A DNA stretch of 64,000 nt from Gibbula magus (Eukaryota; Mollusca; Gastropoda; Trochida; Trochidae), in contig OW388292.1 in the NCBI GenBank assembly GCA_936450465.1, positions 10,683,756-10,747,755 of the forward strand, read 5' to 3'. Shown here one piece after another: positions 58,561 to 64,000 of the stretch; the first letter of the stretch is position 1, and the number at the start of each line of letters is the position of its first letter. The position numbers and the translations under genes were made by a program. Under the pieces are notes generated by a model that was given only the letters and a program-made list of their open reading frames with translations, had not been told where the DNA came from and searched no databases.

Positions 58561-58979
58561 GCATTAGCATGTCCCATGAATGGAAGTACTGTATAACCAT
58601 ACAGACAACCATTCTGCAATAATTGAAGTATATTTATGAATGAATATCACTCAATGCAGTGTAGGTAGCTAAACCTACTATAATTTTTACAGAAATGGCT
58701 GCAGAGATAATCTGTATATTTTAATTTTAAAATGTAAATCAACATTTTACATTTGTATTGTATATTACATGACGTTAAATGGTAATAAAGTAGGAACTAC
58801 GTATGCAATATTTGCCACAGGATCGTTAGCAACCAGAGAATGAATGTGCATATTTATTACCAAATTAACTTTAATTAGTTGGAAGAGAGATAATTATATA
58901 CTTAACAACTGTGTTTTAGAGTTTTGAAGATTCCAACAACATAATCAAAAATTTGAAAACTATCAAAACCCGATCATGC

Positions 58980-59160
58980 GGAAGATTATATCAATGCCAT
59001 ATTGGACACATATCGTTGATTTATGTCCCACATGTCAGAGCTTGTAGCCAGTTTAATGTTGTAATTGAATCCCTCAGGGACTGATATTGGACATAAACAT
59101 GCTTGGATGAATATGTCAAATCAGACTGGTTGATTTTACCATCTAATAAATAGAATGCTG
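58980..59160 (+). repeat. Dispersed duplicate, second copy
   Basis: Partner of 20-210. The 58561-58979 interval before it and 59161-59889 after it hold nothing supportable except the single hairpin arm at 59414-59460. Confidence 0.75.
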
Positions 59161-59889
59161 GTTCTGTCCTGAAGTGACATTGACATTTATTGATTCTATA
59201 CCGTAGTATGCATTATGATGTTTGAAGGTGGTTAAATTAAGTAATTTCAGATATGTTGATGACCATGCCCTCTTTAACTTAATACAGCAACCACTTAAAT
59301 TAGATCATAAGCAGTTCGTTTTGAACTCTGTAGAACTGAATTGTGTGCATACATCGTATTGATGATCATAATGATAACATTAAAATAACAAAACTAACTG
59401 AACTTAAATATTATGAACATGAAGATTTTCTGGATAACAACTTATTTAATGTGAAAACACACGACGTATATCTCATTTGAAGAACAGTCGAGTATGTTAG
59501 TGTTTCAAATACAACATTATTGTTTTGAAAACATACTTATGACATCAATTGCAAGAGAAATCTTTCATCTACAATATGACATTTGATAAATAAGTTTCAT
59601 ATCACGACAATCCGATTAAACTACCTTTGAATCACTATGAAGATCTATTTGAAATCACGAGAACAACTAAAAGTTTCTTTGGCTGAAAGTGCGCATGCGT
59701 GACAGCGCCCTAGATGATATAGGGACAAGTATATTTATATTTTAATTTAGTATTTTAATTTAATGCCAATAATTCATGATATTTTTCAATTAACCTTGGC
59801 TTTTCAAGTCAAATCACAACGTTTGCCTTTCGTCACAAAACACCTAAATTGTTCATTGGAAGAACTGGTCTGTAGAAAGTATGTACCGT

Positions 59890-61090
59890 GCTATACGTTC
59901 TGAATCATGATGTAGAGTCTTTGCATCAGTTTCAGGCGAAGGGTTGCATTTGTACAAATATTGAACATGATATTGCATTACCCGTGGGAGAAGCCTACAA
60001 CTTAATTTACATTGAGGTCTGGTGTATAAAGAATCAGGGTACTTCATTTTATTTAAGTGTCGATAAGTCCACTACATATACCTTTCGATCGGCCTGAACA
60101 ATGGAGTAAACAAAGTGGAGTCATCTGTCACAACTGAAATGTGACCTTGCTCGCCAATTAATTATATTCCTTGAAGTATATCCATAAATTGTAGGGAATA
60201 CATTCAGGGGTATGTACACCACCTCTCTTATGAACATGGCCGATGGTGCTACTTCAATAAATAAAATCTGCTTACACACTATATATATTTCTTGCATGGC
60301 GGGTGCAAATAATAATTATTGACAATATCTGTGATCTTTTAATTGTTGTTCATTGTTACAGCTACCTAACTCACATTTAGACAATATTTGGCAGGTTCTT
60401 TAGAAAAACAAAAGCTGAGTATAAACCTCTCCATAAAAGTTAATAGAGAGTTACTTTTCTCACTGACTTTGTGCTCCTTGCAGTTTTCTTCGTTTATATA
60501 ACAACATTACAACCACACATTAATTGCGGACTAAGTAAGAGCTAGAATAAATATTTCCGATGTGATTGTTATTGATAGACGCCACCTGTGGGAATCTGGT
60601 AACCAATTGTAATGGAATCAGAGTAGATGCACACTAGATGGATATTATATTTGATTGGATATGACAATCAAAGGGATTCAGAGCATGTGAATCATAAGAT
60701 TGATTAGATTATTTGACACAGCTGAGCGTTTCATGGACGATGGCAACATTGCTATAACTAGTGGTGCCCATTATTAAAATGCTGCGTATATATTGAACAA
60801 CACTTAACAAATTCCCATTCGTGCTTTGTAAAGGCTCAACTCAGTGCCCATTTATGTTCTGAAACGGTCATCAAATGGTCACCATGTCATGAGACTATGT
60901 TATTGATTGAAGTCAGTGCTAAAGTAAAGATGTAATTAGGTTTGTTAAGCTGGACGCACACAAACATGGAGGAGAAGGTGACCTTGAACATCTTCCATCA
61001 TGACCCCAGCGTGTACACAATCACAAGATTGGGATGATTTGATGTACTTGATTTCTTCTACATGCCACATAATACCAATCTAATCTGGAT
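59890..61090 (+). repeat. Segmental duplication B, copy 2, third block
   Basis: Counterpart of 45600-47790 without its ~970-base insert. It begins only ~2.1 kb after the end of the second block, against ~19 kb in copy 1. Confidence 0.85.
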
Positions 61091-61737
61091 ACTGTATAGT
61101 ATTGACTGAATCAAACACGCTATACACACATTGGAGAGATCTAATGAGGTTCAATAGATAGAGCCCGATTTCTTTTGTTGATTTGATTGTTTTTGTAGAA
61201 TAGGGGCGAAGAAATAGCCTCATTTTGTAATATCAATTCCCGTATCTTCTACAATTATCTTACATTGTACATTTGTAACCCATTAACAAATATCTGTTAA
61301 ATGATTCACATCAGTGTTTAGGAAAAGTGACACGCTTGTAGACTTTAACATAATAAGCAATGTAACAGCATAACATTTAGCACATATTTTATTAGATACA
61401 TATTTGTAGATACAAATCAGACGGGATGTGTTTATGAATAATGGTGTAGCATACTTTTCCAACCATTAGTCAACATAACTTTATTTCAGTCAATGCTTTT
61501 AATGAACACGTCATGGAATAATGACAGTTTGAGATACATATGTAGAAAGTCAATTAATTAGTGTAGACTCCCTGTTTAAATGGTAGATATGTTTGAAGTA
61601 ATTCATCTAGTTCTTGCTTTGTTCATGTAATAAATACTATCTACATACAATAGATTTGTGATGTATTAGGTAAATAACAACAGTTTTCATTTTCATATGT
61701 TTGTTAATACGTCATTTTGTAGTTTAGTATTAATTAG

Positions 61738-61885
61738 AGAATAAACAGCGAGGTACGAGGTACGGGAAATATGCACGAGCCGAAATGATGTTCACAGTCG
61801 CGAGCGACTGAACATTACTTCAACGATAGAATATTTCCCCTAATCACTCATACCGAGTTGGTTATTATGTATATTACCTATTACA
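61738..61885. repeat. Imperfect hairpin related to the foldback end
   Basis: GAGGTACGGGAAATAT pairs roughly with ATATTTCCCCTAATCACTC. The outer flank CCGAGTTGGTTATTATGTAT ATTACC resembles ACGAGTTGGTTATTGTTTAT ATTACC just inside the foldback element (1932-1958). Probably an older, shorter relative. Confidence 0.5.
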
Positions 61886-62510
61886 TTCCATAAAAATAAA
61901 CATTTACGAAAGACAAACGTTTCTCTTTGAGATTGAAGTGCGTGACATTGACCAGGGCCTCCTTTCACAAAGCACTAAGCTTATCGTATGTCACAAAGGT
62001 TACCTTAGTGCAATGTTAAAGAATGGGAGTTCAGGTTAACCTTAGTAAAGGTTGCTTTGTTGCTGATTTGTATTCATGCGAGCATCTTCCATGGTCTAAC
62101 ACTGTCGAAAATAGTTCTTTAAAAACAAGACAAGAAACTTATAATTAAGGTGTTTGGGTAATCCATTACATTGTTTTCATATATGGCGCACATTTACATT
62201 ATAAATATACATTTATTCATAACCGTGCCTTACTGCATTACCCACTGTATAAATGACTGACAAGTGCGAGTGACTGACGACATAGCATTGTAACAAAAAT
62301 ACATGTCAATTTTTTAAAAACGACAACGGTTAAGTCATAATGCCCACAAGATGATTTTACAACGAATGCTTTGAATCAAACTTGTATGCCAACCATTGCT
62401 TGTTTGATATTTTCTAATGTTGACTCTCGTTGATGGTTAGATATATCTAATTATTCATGAAGTGAACATTTACGGGTCCCGAACTATCAAGGCTTTACTT
62501 TGTTGGCAGC
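61886..62510. other. Intergenic, with a dispersed repeat fragment
   Basis: CCAGGGCCTCCTTTCACAAA GC, then GGTTACCTTAGTGCAATG and GGTTAACCTTAGT near 61952-62045, resembles a short interspersed repeat common in marine invertebrates. No gene is seen. Confidence 0.4.
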
Positions 62511-62514
62511 CATG

Positions 62515-64000
62515 TTTGTTTTCAAACAACGAGGGTTTGAATCAACATATCGACCATTACAATCCAAAGAAACCCTTCTCCTCCGTCTCGTGAATGATCT
62601 CAGAAAGAGTGTGGACTCTGGTGAGTTGGCTATGCTTGATTCGGGACCCGGCGCACTACCCGGCGTACGCCGCCGGAAGCGGCGCAACCGGCAAATCACT
62701 TGATTGGAACCCGGCGTGCGCCTTAGGCGTACTCCGAATGCGCCGGTTGGAAATGACCGGCGATGGCGGCGTGTAATGGCGGACAAATGTTACCCTTGCG
62801 ACATTCAATAACCCTTTTGTTTATGAAGTTGCGTTGTACAATTAAATAGTTGACTGGTTTATTTTTAAATGTCACTGCTTATTTAAAACATTGCATTACA
62901 CGCTAATAAAATATTAATCAATGTTTTGAAATAATTTTAAAAAAATAGTTATATAATATAAATGATATGTTTTTTTAAGCTAGTTTGAGGGATGATGACG
63001 TATTCCTGTCTGTACGCCGATACACTTGTTTCAACTGAGCCTAGTAGAGGAACGGCGTACGCCGGACATGTGACCGGTGTATACGCCGCCAAAACGAATC
63101 AAGCATAGCCTATGATTGCTTTGATTCTCCTTTATCTCAGTGCAGATTTTGACACTGTTGACAATCAGCAACTCCTTCTTACAATGGAAAGGCACGTTGG
63201 AATCAGTGGAACAGTCCTCTCACTGTTTCCATCTTATTCAAATCATCTCACACAAGCAGTCAGAGTTTGACCTCATACATTAGAGAAGATTGAAATGGTG
63301 TTGGGTGCCACAAGGCTCTGTCCTTGGCCCAATCTTGTTCCTACTTTATGTCAACCTCATGTACACTGTCAATCAATGTGGTCACTATTCTTACGCAGAC
63401 GACAACCAAATCCCAAAGATTTTGAAATCCTCATCATACCTGTCAGACTTGCAGACCATAGATACATGTGTCTGAAATCAAATACTGGATTATGCTAAAA
63501 CGCTGAAATTAAATGATAACAAAACTGACATACTCATAGGTACTCAGAAACAGTTGCAAAAAAAAAACTGTCAGTGATGTAAGGATCGCATCTGCCACCA
63601 TTACACCCTCCGCAGTCATAAAGGATCTTGGGATGTACATAGATTCCAATCTGTCTCTTGAGTCTCAAGTGAACTATCTCTGCAGAACCTGTCACCACTT
63701 AGAACAACCTTAGAATTATAGGCTCCATCCGCAAACTCATCACATCAGACTCTGCCCACTCTCTTGCTCGATCTCTTGTTCTTTCTCGTCTTGACAACTG
63801 TAAAAGTCTTATCTACGGAAATTCTAGAAAATTCAGAACAATGCAGCTCGTATCATCTGTCTTAAATCAAAACGACACCATATATCCTCTTCTCTAAAGA
63901 TCATCCACTGGGTTCCTGTAGAATTTCGCATTAACTTCAAAGTCATGTATCAGCTACAAGTGTCTTCATGGACAAGCTCCAGCCTATTTGTCTGATCTCC
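62515..64000 (+). pseudogene. LINE reverse transcriptase (CR1/L2-like), broken, off the window end
   Basis: It opens in the RT domain: RGFESTYRPLQSKETLLLRL then VNDLRKSVDSGELAM (62530-62633). A MITE follows. The domain then resumes at ~63111: LSADFDTVDNQQLL, GVPQGSVLGPILFLLYVN (63300, partly in another frame) and YSYADDNQ (catalytic YADD, ~63390). Further pieces run to YKCLHGQAPAYLSDL at the very end. Stops, frameshifts and a short deletion (around 63820) show decay. The pattern S.FDTVDH / GVPQGSVLGP / YADD...YKCLHG.AP.YLSDL fits CR1/L2-type LINEs. Both ends are incomplete; the 3' end lies beyond 64000. Confidence 0.85.
62628..63110. mobile_element. GC-rich MITE splitting the LINE
   Basis: Perfect 16-bp inverted ends GGCTATGCTTGATTCG (62628-62643) and CGAATCAAGCATAGCC (63095-63110). 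Subterminal zones are packed with CCGGCGTACGCCGCCGG-type CpG palindromes; the middle is AT-rich. The RT frame stops at one edge and resumes at the other, confirming insertion. A target duplication is unclear. Confidence 0.8.

Overview
The window is AT-rich, intron- and repeat-dense animal nuclear DNA. A marine mollusc (gastropod or bivalve) is my best guess. The reasons are SINEs ending in an AGCGGCGTTAAAC...ACTCACTCACT tail, minisatellite-bearing elements ending in CAGGCC...ATGAGCT, several LINE clades, and (GA)n/(TG)n tracts. No ribosomal RNA, organelle or bacterial gene was seen. Genus and species cannot be read from it.

Layout. 0-9 kb: a 1.9-kb foldback element with 0.9-kb inverted arms, a tRNA-like SINE head, a broken LINE with a PHD-type finger, and tandem repeats. 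9.3-12.1 kb: on the minus strand, an unnamed four-repeat protein (at least 457 codons open), with a possible signal-peptide exon upstream. 12-20 kb: one segment present twice (12.2-16.3 and 17.6-20.1 kb), the first copy invaded by a 145-bp-unit satellite element. 20.6-47.8 kb and 52.3-61.1 kb: a second, larger segmental duplication. Its first copy carries a LINE, a Tc1/mariner relic and a ~17.5-kb block; its second copy lacks that block but carries a decayed piece of the four-repeat gene. 62.5-64 kb: a LINE split by a MITE, running off the window end.

The main object is the ~17.5-kb block (about 27.95-45.42 kb). Splice phases join about 13 coding exons on the plus strand into one gene. In order it encodes a basic N-terminal region, a KMT5A-like SET methyltransferase domain, a 21-residue repeat linker, C2H2-type zinc fingers, a tyrosine-recombinase domain, an acidic/basic stretch and a C-terminal domain. 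Both ends of the block carry clustered copies of GTCCCCGGTTA, mostly inverted on the left and direct on the right. I read it as a dead mobile element of a SET plus tyrosine-recombinase type: one frameshift in SET, three in-frame TAA codons and one frameshift at a G run. A ~4-kb CACTA-like transposon (TIR CACAGCAAAAATGA, 3-bp GTT duplication) sits in the intron that divides SET.

The paralogous segment without the block serves as an approximate empty site, which is the strongest argument that the block inserted as a unit. Exon joins were made by hand from GT/AG sites and phase; none is confirmed by transcripts. Homology statements rest on reading the sequence and on remembered family features, not on searches.
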